Below are positions 47,818 through 61,003 of a stretch of DNA of 64,000 nucleotides, in pieces (the first letter of the stretch is position 1; each line of letters starts with the position of its first letter). A program made the position numbers and the translations under genes. The DNA lies in NCBI RefSeq assembly GCF_011075055.1, contig NC_058152.1, positions 4,774,001 through 4,838,000 of the forward strand. Reading direction: 5' to 3'. The stretch is from Mangifera indica (taxonomy: Eukaryota; Streptophyta; Magnoliopsida; Sapindales; Anacardiaceae). The notes under the pieces were generated by a model that had not been told where the DNA came from, made no database searches, and saw only the letters and a program-made list of their open reading frames with translations.

Positions 47818-50800
47818 ATTATTTAATAATGTAATTTATTTATTTGGTTTACAAAATTTTGAAGTTCCTTTATAGAGATGTTTTTTTTTTTTTAGTTTTA
47901 TTTAATTTTTGGATTAATCTCAGCTGAAATGATGGGGGAGTTTTCTGATATTTGAAATAGTGGGACCAATCGGAATCAACCGAAACTATAGAGGTTAAGG
48001 TGCCCCAATATAGATTGATAGTGACGTACGGCGCACCGCAAAATTTTGAGAATTATTTTATAATAATAATTTATTATTATTATTATTATTATTATCTATA
48101 GGTATAAGAATAAATTATATATAAATTTTATAAATTTGGGTAAATAAATTAATAAGATTTATTATATATTATTACTTTTTATAAGTATAAAAAATAAATA
48201 ATATTATATATATCTATTATAGTATTTAATTGATTACTTAAATAATGTATTATTATATGTTTTAATATAACTTTATTTTTAATTTAAAATTTCTAAATTA
48301 TCAAATCACATATATAATAATATATTATCTAAATACATAATTAAGTATTTAAAAAATTTGATATGTATAATTTTATTGAGTCAAGAACCTAAGGATTAGG
48401 TCAACAAATTTTAAGTATATTAAGTCAATTTTTGACCTAGAAATAGAAGTTCAATATATATATATAGTAAACTTTGAAGAAAGTTTAATGTATATGCCAA
48501 ACTTTGAGACAAAGTGTTCATGATGTAAATATAAGTTAGGGATTTTATAGTAATTTGCCATGTAATGCTAAAATGTGCAAGTGGGGGTTTGTATGAAAAA
48601 TATTGTAAGCTATGAGTGCCAAATAAAATTGTAATACTGCTGGTAAATAATATAACATTATATTCACACTAAACTTCGACGATGAAAAGAAAAGAGTAAT
48701 TGATAGATGTTTAAGTTTGAGTTGATATTGCAATTTCTTAGGTAATGCTGGATCGTTTTGTTTAATTTGGAGGTCCATGTGAAATTTTACAAGCTAAGGG
48801 CCTGATGGAATTTCATAGAAAGTTTGGTGAGTACTCGAAACTTTGAAAATTGAAAGGATAAGTGATAGGTATATAAGCTAAAATGGTGCATTGTAATTTT
48901 CTCAAGTTAGAAAGTATAATTTGGGGATACATGTGTAAATTAAATAAGTCAAGAGGACCAAAAAAATATTTCATACTAAGATATTATAGCTGGAAATCTT
49001 GGTTTTTTTAAATTTTAGTGATACTAAATGTATAATTTGGGGGTAAATATAAGAATTTTGGAGTGTAGGTGTAATATTTATTAAATTTCTTTATAATAGT
49101 GTTACGTTGAGAAAATATTTTGTTTTTTTAATTTTTAATAATTACTCATAAGTATTTGGATAAAATTTTGATTTATTTATTTTTGAATACTTCTTAACAA
49201 TTTTTATTAGAATTTGTTCACAGAAAATTGCATCTGTCCTGAAAAGAATCTCATTGTTTGGTTGCACAATTAGAGTAAGTCTTTGAGAAGTTAAAGGAGT
49301 TTTTACCTGACAACTAGTTGACGAATGGAGTCATGATGTAACACTCAAGTATTTATGTCTTTTTCCTTTGTATTTGAATTTGAAGTGTTTGAAATTAAGT
49401 ATTTGTTGTTTGGGAGCAAGCACAGACATGCACCATAGGGGTGGATGCCCATTCATGCCTTAAGAAGGGTAGAATTGTCATTTCATATTAGATGCGTGAA
49501 AATGTCTAAGTGTAGAGCACAAACAATCATGCATGCTAAGAATGCATGCGCGTTCATTTGTTTAATGAATTTGAATTGGATAAGAAGTCAATTTCCTGGT
49601 GATTTTGGGACATGTTTTTAGTTATATAATTGAAGGAACGACCATACATGAGGGAGACACAACCGTTTGTGGTGTTATTACACCAAAATAGAAAGGAGTT
49701 CAAAGGTTGTTTGTCTCATTATTTATGTCTTATATTTCAAAACCAAAACTGAAAATTAAGAGCATTTGAGGGACTTTTAGAACATTGTTGGAAGATCGAA
49801 GTATTGCCAAAAATCCATCTAAGCCATACGAAGACCTTGCTAGCAATGGAAGAGAGGCAAGTAGATGACTTTTCCCTTTCTAGATTGAGTTTTTACTTTG
49901 TTGGATGTCATGCTTTGTAGACTATATGGCTTACTAGAATGAGTGTATTCGAATAAAAAGTGATTGTGGATAAAGAATTGCATGATCAGTGATTTGGGAG
50001 TATGATTAATGTTATAAAGATTGATATAAAGATGTTGGAATGTTTAGAGATTAATTGGTGTGTTGTGCTTTGGCCTAAATATATGAAAATAGGTAGGATA
50101 GAGACCTTTAGACGTCGATGAATGAACATTTTTTCTTAACAGGGATGCTCATTCATTCTTAATGAAGATGATAGTTCCTTGTGTTTCTGACACATGTTCA
50201 TCTTAGGTTTTAAACATGAACGAACGTTTGATATAGGACGTACGCCCGTTTATGGTGTTTTAAAATGAATGATCGTAATAAGGAAGGATGATTGCGAATG
50301 AAGAATGAGATTTAACGTCGTTAGTCTACTGTTAGTTTTAAGGTTAGACGAACACTCATTTGGAATAAGAGTGAACTCCCGTGCATAATATATGTGAATG
50401 GCAAGGGGAGTAAGGGTTAAAATGCTCATTTGTATAGTAAGAAAAAGACAATTTCATCTTTATGCTATGTGTTGGAAAAAGGGATAGGTGTAGAAAGGCC
50501 CTAACAAAGGCTAATTGAGTTGGCTAGGTGTTTTAGGGTTGTCCGACTGTGTGAATGATGACATAAACCTCGATAGAACAGATTCATGTCAAAATAAGGA
50601 AAGCTAAGGGAATTGATGTACATCAAGATAGTCACTACTTCTAAGCAAAAGTGGCATTATATGTTAAAACAATAAGGTTATTTGAGAGAAATAGATAAGG
50701 GTGCATAACAAGGAAGAGTTGGATTATATTATTTCTCATGTGGTCAATGAGATGCATCATGTACTTGCCCGTGGTTGGGGACATCTAAGATGACAATTAA

Positions 50801-52269
50801 GTTAGCATTTTTATAATTATGCATACGTGGTAAGAGATAGGCAATGAAATGATTCCTCATTAGACTAGGGTATCAATAGCCCAAAGCCCTGACTGACATT
50901 GTGTAGTATGCACTTATATGTTAGATATATGAGATGTTATAGGCTTTCACATAACATCTAAGATGCCAAAATTCAATTTAGGGTTATAGTCATCTAAGAT
51001 AACATAGCCAATAGAGATATGGCTTTAGTACATCGAGATGAGATGTGTGGGCATTTGGGATACCATAAATCATCCAAGGGCATCATATGGAGTGATAGAA
51101 TTGGAACACTAGTTTTAGGTTACTACATGTAAGGTGTCGAAAGGTCACCTACTTAACGAGTGTTTTTCATTCACAATGTGTTATAGTTTTGCAAGTAGGT
51201 GAGGTGATTAGCAGGGCATTTAGAGAGTTAGTGATTTAGCTCTAGATGTTACATTAGTAGAGAGACATTTATGTCATTTTGATATTGTATTACGTTTATA
51301 TGTTATTTGGGATTATGTACCTATGAATGCACGATTTTGCACAGTGAAAGTAGTTAAGTGTTAATCATGCTATTATCCACTGTATGTGTTGAGGAAAAAG
51401 GTTCAAGTTAACACATTTCTTTATATTCATATTCTATTTAAGGGTATGCATTTGGAAATAAGTGTTACAAATAACTTTTTAGGTGTCAGAATCAAGATAG
51501 TCATGATTAGGAGTGGATACAAACTAAGTTGAGCATAAACACCCCTTAACATAAGTTTAGCTCGAATGAAACATAGCTCGACTTAAATTTGGCTCAAGTT
51601 CGTCGAGCCAACATTAATGATTTGGTTCGAATAAAAATGATTTGATTTGAGTTTGATTCAAATTTATAATTCGAATCCATGACTTGGATATGAAGTTTAG
51701 ATTTATAGTTTGAATTTATGAGTCATTAACAAAACACATTGTTTAGCAATTACTTAACATAATTTAAATCGAGCTAAGAGTCTAGTTCAAACTGAATCAA
51801 ATCATCTACCTAACTCATGGCTCAAACTGAACCAAACTCTCTGTTAACTCAAACTTGGTCAAATTCAAATTGAGTCGAATATACTTTTAAACTCAAGTCA
51901 ACTCGGTTTGAGTCTAACCATAGCCGTAATTTTTTTTTTAATGGTCGTCTTCTTTGATATTCATTGTGTTACGCCTTATTGTACAAAGTAATTTTATATA
52001 TCATATTGATTTTCATATTCATTTAATTATGTTGTTATATGTTATGACAATTTTAAATAGAAAAAGTATCATTGAATAATAAATTTAAAAACAATTTAAC
52101 TACAAATTTAAAAAACAATTTAACAACAAATTTAATGTTTACATTTTACAATTTCTAGTACAAGTTAATTTGTTATTCATTACATTTGGATTGATTTTAG
52201 CCAACAGTTTCAAAATTTCACTCATGACGTGACGAACTTGGAACGCCGCTAGGAGAGTTGCATCCACCT
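47818..52269. other. Intergenic repeat-derived DNA
   Basis: It includes a (TTA)n microsatellite at about 48070-48095, a palindromic AT-rich element at about 48170-48360, and a long region (49.2-51.4 kb) of moderate complexity with recurrent words such as CATCTAAGAT and ACGAACGTT / GCCCGTTTAT. That region is plausibly an old retroelement without coding capacity. The GAGTTTGA-type repeat occupies 51510-51930. No intact gene. Confidence 0.45.
51510..51930 (+). repeat. Dispersed GAGTTTGA-type repeat, copy 3
   Basis: It begins TAGGAGTGGATACAAACTAA and ends AACTCGGTTTGAGTCTAACC. Collinear with the copy near 22.0 kb and inverted relative to the copy near 35.0 kb. TAGGAGTGGATAC and TATCCATCCG-like ends suggest a shared terminal sequence. 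Confidence 0.55.
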
Positions 52270-54060
52270 CCTCTTCATGAAATCCTAATGGACACAAAAT
52301 TTTGAATTGGAGCTGAGTTTTGCCAATTAAGTCTAGTATATCCAAATTCATGGAAACAATTGTAATATTGTTGTTTAACTTCTTTCTCACATGAAAGAAT
52401 ATAATTATGACTTGACAATCGTCCAACTCTTCCATGGTCCAAGACGAGAGGAAGAATAATTTGAATATATTTCGAATTAATTCATTTAAATTGATCTTCC
52501 AATAGATTAATAGTTTCAATTGAAACTACATGATGCATTGCATTACCATTGTAGGAATGGATCCACTGATAGCAATATGACAAATTCATTACTCTTGCAA
52601 TTGCAATAATAAGAGCACTTGGTAGTTGCAATAGCTGAAATTTCCTACACAAACATGCGCACTACACTAAGCCCACCAATTTGGTCTTTTAGCCACTCAT
52701 CATGTCCTCATATTAATGTATATTGATTGGATTCACCATAATGTAAGTGGATTTATCATAATGTAAGTGGATTTATGAACATAACATGCCTCTTTATCCT
52801 TTACCTAAAAAGCTAGTTGATTGTCACTTGTACTTATGCATTGGGTAAGAAGTGAAATTATTAGTGCAATATGATAAATTAATTAAGTAATGCTAGTTAT
52901 GTTTACACATGCCCTTACATATCATGTTTCACCATTTGCAAGACAACTCTATAAAGTATCCTGGATGAATTTTGCAAACATAGTTATAGGTAAAGCACAG
53001 GTATTTTAAATAAGTACATTGATAGACTTAACATTATTGATTCTCATTATGTTATATCTAAGATTAGGGAAATGCAACCTTAACCCATTTCTCTAGCCAA
53101 TGTTCTAAAGGTGCCACACAACGTCTAATTACATCATTATCATCGCATTTTGGAGACCATATATCCCATTAGATTTAGTTGTTTTCTAATATATACCTTC
53201 TATTGTGTTTGTCCTCTTATATTTGACACGTGTTAGTCTTCAAGTGTTGGCAATAGCATCCATGATGTGCATTTGGAAAACATTCGCCACAATAACTACA
53301 ATACCAAGTTGTCTATCTTATATGACAACCAAATCAAGTACATCACCAATGCATTCTCAAACTTTGTTGAGAAATCGCATTCAAGACTCAATATTCTCCT
53401 TATTTCTCACACAGATAATCTTATTATTCTCATCCTTAGCAATAGTAGTAAATAGCATTTTGAGATCTCTTCTTCAAAAATGTGTCGTCAGCACAAATAA
53501 TTGGACAAATATAATTTTGAAAATGGTCTTATAGAACATTTCAATGACATAAAAAAGTATTTAAACTGATTATTAACATTTGTTTCAATATATATAACAG
53601 TACTTAGGTTACAAAACTCTAAATTGTAACAATATTCATACAAAAACATGAAATGCTCATTTAGTGAACCTCTTAAGGCATTTAGTACCCACCCACCTTG
53701 TCGACATGTAAAATATGTCAATCTTGTGCCTCTTTGTAATATTAACTATAATTTCCTTTAACCTAAACACTTAACCCACCATGACAAACATTGTTTTTAA
53801 GATTTTTCTCTAATGGACAGACACTAGTCTATCTATAATGGGGCAAAATTTGATTCCTCGAATATGAGTGATGCTATCCATATGACAAAGTTAGAAACAC
53901 TGACAACATTCTAACTTGGTCACCCTTATATGTCATCAACATTGTTCATAATGATATTTAATCTCTCACTTATCCCATATTAACGTAAAAACTTTATATC
54001 GAAAACCAATTTTTAAAGCCAACTTTTTGAATGCATCTTGCCACCGTTTTCATAAATATT
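52270..54060 (-). pseudogene. Mutator-like transposase pseudogene, nearly full length
   Basis: Reading the minus strand across several frameshifts and stops gives the order expected of a plant MULE transposase. First comes a MuDR-type DNA-binding region (FRYKVF...KYHYEQC, about 53.9-54.05 kb). Next is a stretch with GSLNEHFMFLYEYC and ETNVNNQFKYFF (53.6-53.7 kb). The start of the DDE domain has IICADDTFLKK and then IAKDENNKII (about 53.4-53.5 kb), and VFQMHIMDAIANT or GECFPNAHHG in the neighbouring frame follows. EKWVKVAFP and RYNIM come at about 53.0-53.1 kb, FIQDTL near 52.95 kb, and a SWIM-like segment KFQLLQLPSALIIAIARV without its expected Cys/His at about 52.6 kb. At least five disruptions mean it is inactive. 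Confidence 0.78.
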
Positions 54061-57000
54061 TGTAATGATTATTGAAATTGTAAAAGAATAAATATGAAAA
54101 AAAGGGAGGTATGAGTTGCTCTTGTGAATTCATAATTTGGGTAGGAGATTTCTTCACTTTCAAGGTTGTTTAGTGGGAGTATGAGGTTGATTAAAAAGAT
54201 AACTAAGATAGTGATTATGATTATAACAAGTTTGAAAAAAAGGAAGGGATGGGTCCTTAAGAAATTGATAGGCAAAAGAAGTGTCTCAAAGTGAGGACCT
54301 TTGTGTCACATTCAATCGAACTTTCTAGCTCAAAATTGTCTGAATGTGGTACTTGGCTTATCGTTTGAATTTCTTTGGTTGCATATTCTTGAGATACAGA
54401 TAAAATTCGTTGCAATAAAATTTTACATCCAAATACGACAGCAGCTTTTTTCGCATCAAGCTTCTAAATAAGAAGAGAAAAATAGGTGGCATCAATTCAG
54501 GTGGGCTACCATTATAACATAATCAGAATTAAGACTCCATTTGGTTGCCTTAAACTCGAAGGATCATCATTAATTCGTTAGTGGAAACTGAAATTAAAAT
54601 AAAATCCAAGATCCACTGCATAAAAGTGGCAATTCTCTTTTTCATATTGTCCAACAAATCCTACGTCTAAATGCCTACAAGAAAGTTAAGCTTTTGATAT
54701 CATACTCTCTTTATGACTCAACACCTTAACTTGTAATTCCAAAGGCAAATTTCATATGTAAACAAAATTTTATAAAATTTCATGACGACACCTAAGAAAT
54801 CTAACCTTATCCCATGAAACAATCTGTTCAAACTTCAAACCACAATACCTCAAATTAATTTCACAACTAATTCCAGCAGTCACTGAGACCCCTCCCTCTA
54901 AGACAGTTAGCATATTTGTCACAACTAACCATCTTCTATCTGTTTTTTAACTAGGATTCTGTACACTTCAAAATTTCCTGCTTTCAAATCTCTACAACAG
55001 TGAAACGAAACATCTTATTGAAGAAAGAGAAGGCCAAGGCATTGAGTGAAGGTAACATATACATTTAGAATACTGGGGATGACATATTTTCCCCTAATTT
55101 CGATCCCATTTGCCTGCCAAGCTTGTCATTTATCAGTCTAAATGAACAATAAAATTTTGTATACACACTTTTGAGTATACAAATGATGTATTATCATGTA
55201 ATTAAATGATTTTGAATTAAAGATAAAATAATATATATAACCACATGATGACATATTACCTCTCTATCTAAAAGTGTATACATATAACATTACTCCTAAA
55301 TGAAAATTTACAGGATAAATATAATATGGTAAAATCAGGATGGCATTATTAAAAAGATAAAATTATTATAGCAGCGACAATACATACATTCATTTGGTGC
55401 CTCTCCAAAGTCCAAAGAGTATAACTGTATAAGCGCGAGTGTGAGGTCTGCGTGATAGGATCAGCTAGCGATGAGGATAGGTTGGAGAGAGAGAAAAAGG
55501 GCAGAGTTGTTCTATTCATTTATCATCGGTAAAATTAACATCTATAAAAGTAGAATACAATCAACCTTTTAAATGAAATTGAGAAAAACCCCTATCTTGA
55601 CATTCACCAAGACTACTTTCCATGCTTACCAAAAATGCAGGATCCATCACAAAAAATTCCACAAAACTATACCCAAGGATCATTCAAGACTAACCAGCAT
55701 CTCCTGCCAATATACCCATCTTAAACAAGAGGATACAGACAAATATAGAGAACAAAATTGTGGAATTTTGTGTACTAAATTTGGTATACAGTTTCTAAAA
55801 TAACTAGAAACAACAATCTCACCAACCATTGTTCTTTATACATTTACTGAAACTAGAAGACAAAAGGAGAAAAGTATGAGAACTAAGTTCAGTAAGTGAT
55901 TTTTCTGACTCCAATTATACACAAAAATCTTGACAGCACAATTTTATTCAGATACAAATATATGATGTTAAAAAAACATTAAATAGTTTCAATTAATTTA
56001 GAATTACATAACTCATTCTTTACTTGATGAATCTTGCGAGTAAAACTCCAGTTAACCACAACAATTCTTAAGTTGAACAATAAAGACAAAAAAACTCATG
56101 GATGGTTATAGAGTTCCATGATTCAATACTGTTCACAAGTCCTTCAATACAAGTAATCACTTTAAGATGTAGCACTTCCAAATGAGGCCCTTCATCACTA
56201 ATAATGTCACATTGTTTGTTATGAATTTAAATACCATATATCTATAAAATTATCACTCTTAGTTAAGGAGAATACAGAATCATGCTGATTTCAATCACGC
56301 TCTGTGTAAATAATGCCACCATTTAAAAGGAGGAGACCATTTCCTACCACAAAAGAACACTCCCAAGTTAGATCTTACCACTATGACTTATATGATTATC
56401 TAACTCAAAGGTTTAATCAGCACCCTAGACAGCTGGGTCATCAGTCAAATTCTGTTATTGATGCAAGAGCTGAAATTACTTCCTAATACATAATTTCTCA
56501 GGCATTCTGGCATCACAGCATAAAATTAAATGCGATTTCATACCTAAAAAGAACCCCCAGTGATCAGCAAAAATTCCAAAAGCACAATATTACCAACAAT
56601 ATAATTTTTTTTTTAAATATTCTATGATTTCAAGACAACTTGCTCCTTACATTGCAGTCTTCTTCAAAGAAAGATGGTTCTTCCTTGACTACAGTTCAAA
56701 CAAATTTAGAGTTAACCTGGAAAATGTACAACCTATGAATCTGATTTTGTGCAAATCTTTGTTCAGCCACACCACACTCATCTAATTCATATCGAACACA
56801 AATCCCACACATTAAAATTTTCTAATTTCCAATCAGCAGGGAAGAAAAAGAACATTAACAAGAATGGTATGAACTCAGATTCCATATTCCGTGGAAAACT
56901 TATTTTATGCACATTACACATTACTTTATTGAAGAGGCCACTTAATGCCCACTTTAACTCACGCCAACCTGACTTACATATGCAACCAAAGATCCTGTTC

Positions 57001-57534
57001 AAACCAGAAACGCACATATTCTGAAACATTCTCTCAAAAGTGAAAGCTTGATATTAGCTATAATCTTAATTAACCAATCCAAGCTGTGCCAGTGAGCAAT
57101 CTATTTATTTATTTATTTTCCATTTTTGCATTTGAGCATCAGATACCATAAATTACACAAATAAACAATTCGTTAAATCTTTATCTGGTTAGCATTAATA
57201 GACAAGATCACTAAAAAGATTAATTCTAATCCCCATAATTAGCAAATACTCCATTAAGTACATACTTCAGTATATCGGATATTGATACGATCAACTTATA
57301 TTCCATACTTACTTAACTTTGAACTCATATAAAAAACACTGATTACATTAAAGATACAAAAATAAATGTATATATCACTGGCAGTAATCGATTCCTCATA
57401 GCTATCAAACATTACAAAGAGCAGAAAACGACATTCTTTCCAAAAGAAACAAAGCAAAAAAGAACATCAACAACTAGAAATAAATCCTATAAAGAAAAGG
57501 AATCAGTAAAAAGTCACCGGCAAGAGAGTCCTAT
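54061..57534. other. Intergenic DNA
   Basis: No intact gene. A palindromic MITE lies at about 55146-55295. The stretch 55.4-57.5 kb is somewhat less AT-rich than elsewhere and may include a long or spliced 3' UTR of the minus-strand 97-aa gene, but no splice pair or coding segment could be supported. Confidence 0.45.
55146..55295. repeat. Palindromic AT-rich MITE-like element
   Basis: It starts AACAATAAAATTTTGTATAC, core AATGATTTTGAATTAAAGAT, arm ACCACATGATGACATATTAC, end GTATACATATAACATTACTC. Outer GTATAC words are inverted. Confidence 0.7.
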
Positions 57535-57828
57535 TTACTTCGGAAGCGAAGAGAAGAGCTGTGAGAGTTGTTCTTGCTGCTCGCGAAACCGTCGTTTAAG
57601 GAAAGTCTCAAGAATCTCCATTACCAGAACGAATCGTTTCATTTCCTCAAGGCGGCGGCTAAGCTCGGCTTCTCGAGCTCTAGCTCGCTCCAGCCGCGCC
57701 TCCGTCTCGGCCAATCGGCCACGCAACTCCTCCACTGCCAAAGCGTTCTCATTTAAAGTCTGATGAGTTCGCGAAGGACTGAAAGGGCCCGGTGTTAATG
57801 ATCGTCGGTAAGGGTGACCGTAGCACAT
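57535..57828 (-). CDS. Small coiled-coil protein, 97 aa, SKIP34-like
   Basis: A single uninterrupted frame from MCYGHPYRRSLTPGPFSPS to the stop. The middle third is a strong heptad-type coiled coil (ELRGRLAETEARLERARARE, then ELSRRLEEMKRF), followed by VMEILETFLKRRFREQQEQL. Base composition is clearly richer in GC than the surrounding DNA, which supports real coding. From memory the MCYG start, AREAELSRRLE core and FREQQ tail match a short plant protein family named SKIP34 (SKP1-interacting partner); I am not certain of that name. There is no signal peptide, membrane segment or catalytic motif, so a scaffolding or partner role is the only guess. No introns in the coding part. Confidence 0.8.
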   Translation of the reverse strand: MCYGHPYRRSLTPGPFSPSRTHQTLNENALAVEELRGRLAETEARLERARAREAELSRRLEEMKRFVLVMEILETFLKRRFREQQEQLSQLFSSLPK

Positions 57829-58599
57829 GATTCAGATTGATCTTGACGATGACGATTATCGATTGGTTTTTCGAGAGAAAAGATTTTGCACTTCCGGGAT
57901 CAATGATTGTAAGCTTGTTAATCTGGGCCGTTGGATCTTAGTACAGTCCACTACCAGTAAAATAGTAACTACCTTGTTTTTCTTAATTTATTTTGATAAG
58001 GGTAATATGGGAGAGAAACCAAATTATTCAAATTTATTCACACAATTTGAAGGGACAAAATTTAGAAAAATTATATTAAATACCTATTTTACCTTTTTAT
58101 TAAGTAAAAATATCTATTTCTCTTATTTCTAAGAAAAAATATCCTAATTTTTTTTTTAAATATCAAAATTATCCTTCATCACATATATATAAACTTTTTC
58201 ACTTTTACTACATACACTTTTTATATCACTTAAACACTTACTTTCACTCTCATTTTTACTTAATATCAATTACTGCAGGTTCGTTCAGAAGGAAGAAGTT
58301 GGTATTTTTAAATTCGAATTGAAAAAAATTAATTCATGAAAAAAAGTATTTATATAAATCTTAACTCAAAACTTAATTTTATTTGTTAAATCTAGTTTGT
58401 ACATCATGTAAAAGGGGTATTTGGATATTTGATAATAATTTAAGAATTAAATGAAATACTAAAAAAATATAGAGGGCATTTTGATATTATATAATATATA
58501 AAAAGATTTAAATAACATATTAAAAATAAATTGATATATTTTGATATAAGACAATATACAATGATGTTAAATAAAATTTTAAATAATTATAGAGGGTTA

Positions 58600-59180
58600 A
58601 ATGAAAAATATGAGTCGACATATTATAAATTGTCAAATATTAAAAAATGAAAATGAAATTTGAAATCTACGCGTAGAAATACTCTTAAATGTGAAAAACC
58701 AAAAATCTTTAAATGGTAGAAATTAAAAAAACAAAAGCGAAATTCAAATTGTATACGTTGAAATACCCTAAAATGTCAACAATCAAAAATTCACTCGAAA
58801 ATCTAAAAAGTACGAGTCGACATATCCTAAAATGACAAAAATCAAAACTGAAATTTGAATTATATACGTTGAAATACCCTAGAATGTCAATAATTAAAAA
58901 ATCGCTTAAAAATATGAAAAATATGAGTCGATATATCATAAAATGACAAAAATAGAAAAATCAAAACTGAAATTCGAATTTTGTACGTTGAAATACCCTA
59001 GAATGTCAATAATAAAAAATCGCTCGAAAATCTGAAAAAAAGGTCTGAATTTCAAAAACTACACGTTCAAATAGCTTAGGAATGAGAAACTGAAAAATTG
59101 ATTTGAAATTTCATAATTACATGGTAAAACGTGTCTAGAAAAGCACAAAAATAAAAAGACAGATGTCAAATTTGAAAACT
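58600..59180 (+). repeat. Degenerate tandem repeat, about 76-119 bp spacing
   Basis: The words TACGTTGAAATACCCTA(A/G)AATGTC and GAGTCGACATAT...AAAATGACAAAAAT recur. TACGTTG-type anchors lie at 58668 (variant), 58754, 58865, 58984 and 59060 (variant). Unit length varies through internal deletions. The minus strand gives a repetitive open frame (58709-58939, DILGYFNVYN twice) that simply reflects the repeat. Confidence 0.75.
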
Positions 59181-60439
59181 ATATATAAAAAAAAGGGAAA
59201 AACGGATATGAAATTCAAAAATTATACTTTGAAAAACTCTAGATGTGAAAAATATCAATTTACCCCTTTATAAATTTTCCATTCTTTACATGTCAAATAT
59301 TTTTCCTTTGCCCCCTTATAAATTTTCTAATCTCCTACAGGTTCTATAGTTTAAAAAAAGTAATTTTCCACCCTTTAAAATTTTGAAAACGCTAAATTTT
59401 CCTCTACCTCACGGGCGCCCCTGAGAGATTACTGTAGTGCTGGTAGATTTAATCCATTTTTCGGCCAAAAATCATCATTATAGCGTCTAATTTCAACACT
59501 AATCACATCTACACATCTAATAACACAAAACAACCAAGAATCAAAACATTTTATGTATTATTCAAAATCAGAACCCTAAACATTCAAACCTCAAAATCTC
59601 CCTCAAATCTCAATACTCCTAACAATAAATTGATTCAAACAAGAAGTGAGATAATGTACTATCTTTATTTGTCATTTTTGGTTGTCGAAAAACACAAAAA
59701 GTTGATGAAAAAGATGAAAACCCATTGCGCTCATGCGAGACCCATGAGAGATCCGAATTTTCTCTGAATTTGAATAGTAAATCTGTGAGAAATGTGAGAT
59801 TTATATATGAGAGCAGTTTGATCATTTTCCAAATTGAAGGCACTTTTGCTTAATCCTTAAAGTTTTAGATAGTTTCACTTAACACCCTTTAGTTTTACGT
59901 ATTTATTATAATTTCTCTAAAATTTAATTAGATAATATTTAATAAAAAATAAATAATCATATTATTTCATTTCAAACTACCATCTCAATTATATAAATAA
60001 GTTAATATAATTTATTTATTACATAATTTTATTTTTCCTTGCTTATACCCATATAACTATCGTATTAAGATTTGATTAAAATGTGTTAATCTATATAGTG
60101 AATTTTCATTTATTCTCTTTTATTTTCATGATTAATATTGTGACTCCTTTGACCAAATCCCAACCAACAATCAACAATGGGCTATTGTCATCATTAGTAT
60201 CTATAAACGTTTTTATTCTATTGGTTTTTCTCTTCATCTTCTTGTTTGTTATTGATTTTCATAATTGATAGTGTTCTTAAACGTTATTCTAGTATATACT
60301 TCCTTATATTATAGAAAGACGTTAGGATTTGTTGTTTTTATTATTAAATTATATAGATTTGATGATTAAATGGTTATATTAGTAATATATTTCAAAATTT
60401 TAAGGTTTCAACCATAGTCAGAAATTTTGGTTTAGATTT

Positions 60440-60620
60440 GAAAAATAAAACTATATAAACTATTTTAAATACATAAATAAATATATGCATTTGATGTATG
60501 TCATCATGTGATTAAGTAATTTTAAATTAAAGATAAATACCATCTAATCATGTGATAACAAACATAAGTGTGTATTAATTTGTGTATTTAAAATTGGTAC
60601 ATATAATATTGATCTGGATT
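60440..60620. repeat. Palindromic AT-rich MITE-like element
   Basis: AAATAAAACTATATAAACTA at the left, TGTCATCATGTGATTAAGTA and TTTTAAATTAAAGATAAATA in the centre, AATCATGTGATAACAAACAT and GGTACATATAATATTGATCT at the right. Same plan as the copy at 24.7 kb. Confidence 0.65.
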
Positions 60621-61003
60621 TGAATATGATAGTTGTTTTGATAATTGAGTTGTAAATATGGTTGGTATGTAATATAGTTGGTTTTATTTGCATGGGATAG
60701 AATTAGTTTTTAGTTGATTTAGAAAATCATCAAGATACATGTGCATTTCATTACTTAGCGTAAGATACCCCCATGACTGGTTTTACACTAAGTCCATAAA
60801 TAATCAGGTACGAATAATTTTGCTTAATTTAAAGGGTGTAAGTGTAAGAATTTACAAAATTTAGGAGTTAAGTAAAATTTTTTTACTTCAACACATAGAT
60901 GCACCAATAGTGTGAAATTTCATAATATGGTAACTAATTTGACTTTATAGAAGTAATAAATTTTTATACCAAAAAAGAGTGAAATAGAGCATTAATTGTA
61001 ATG

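Larger units (their letters stand above)
57829..61003. other. Intergenic DNA up to the assembly gap
   Basis: The first 150 bp probably hold the promoter of the 97-aa gene. A degenerate tandem repeat covers about 58600-59180. A palindromic MITE is at about 60440-60620. No further gene was recognised. Confidence 0.5.

Noticed and set aside
53205..53534. Plus-strand 109-codon frame as an independent gene
   Set aside because: The opposite strand encodes recognisable Mutator-like transposase segments, so this is an antisense shadow of the pseudogene.
56787..57029. Minus-strand 80-codon frame downstream of the 97-aa gene
   Set aside because: No domain, unusual Phe/Cys-rich composition and no splice link to the upstream gene; most likely chance or 3' UTR sequence.
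58709..58939. Repetitive minus-strand frame containing DILGYFNVYN twice
   Set aside because: The protein repeat is a direct consequence of the DNA tandem repeat; composition is AT-driven and there is no start context or homology.
58600..59180. CRISPR-like spacing of repeats
   Set aside because: Unit spacing and repeat sequence are irregular, the context is a plant nuclear genome, and no cas genes exist.
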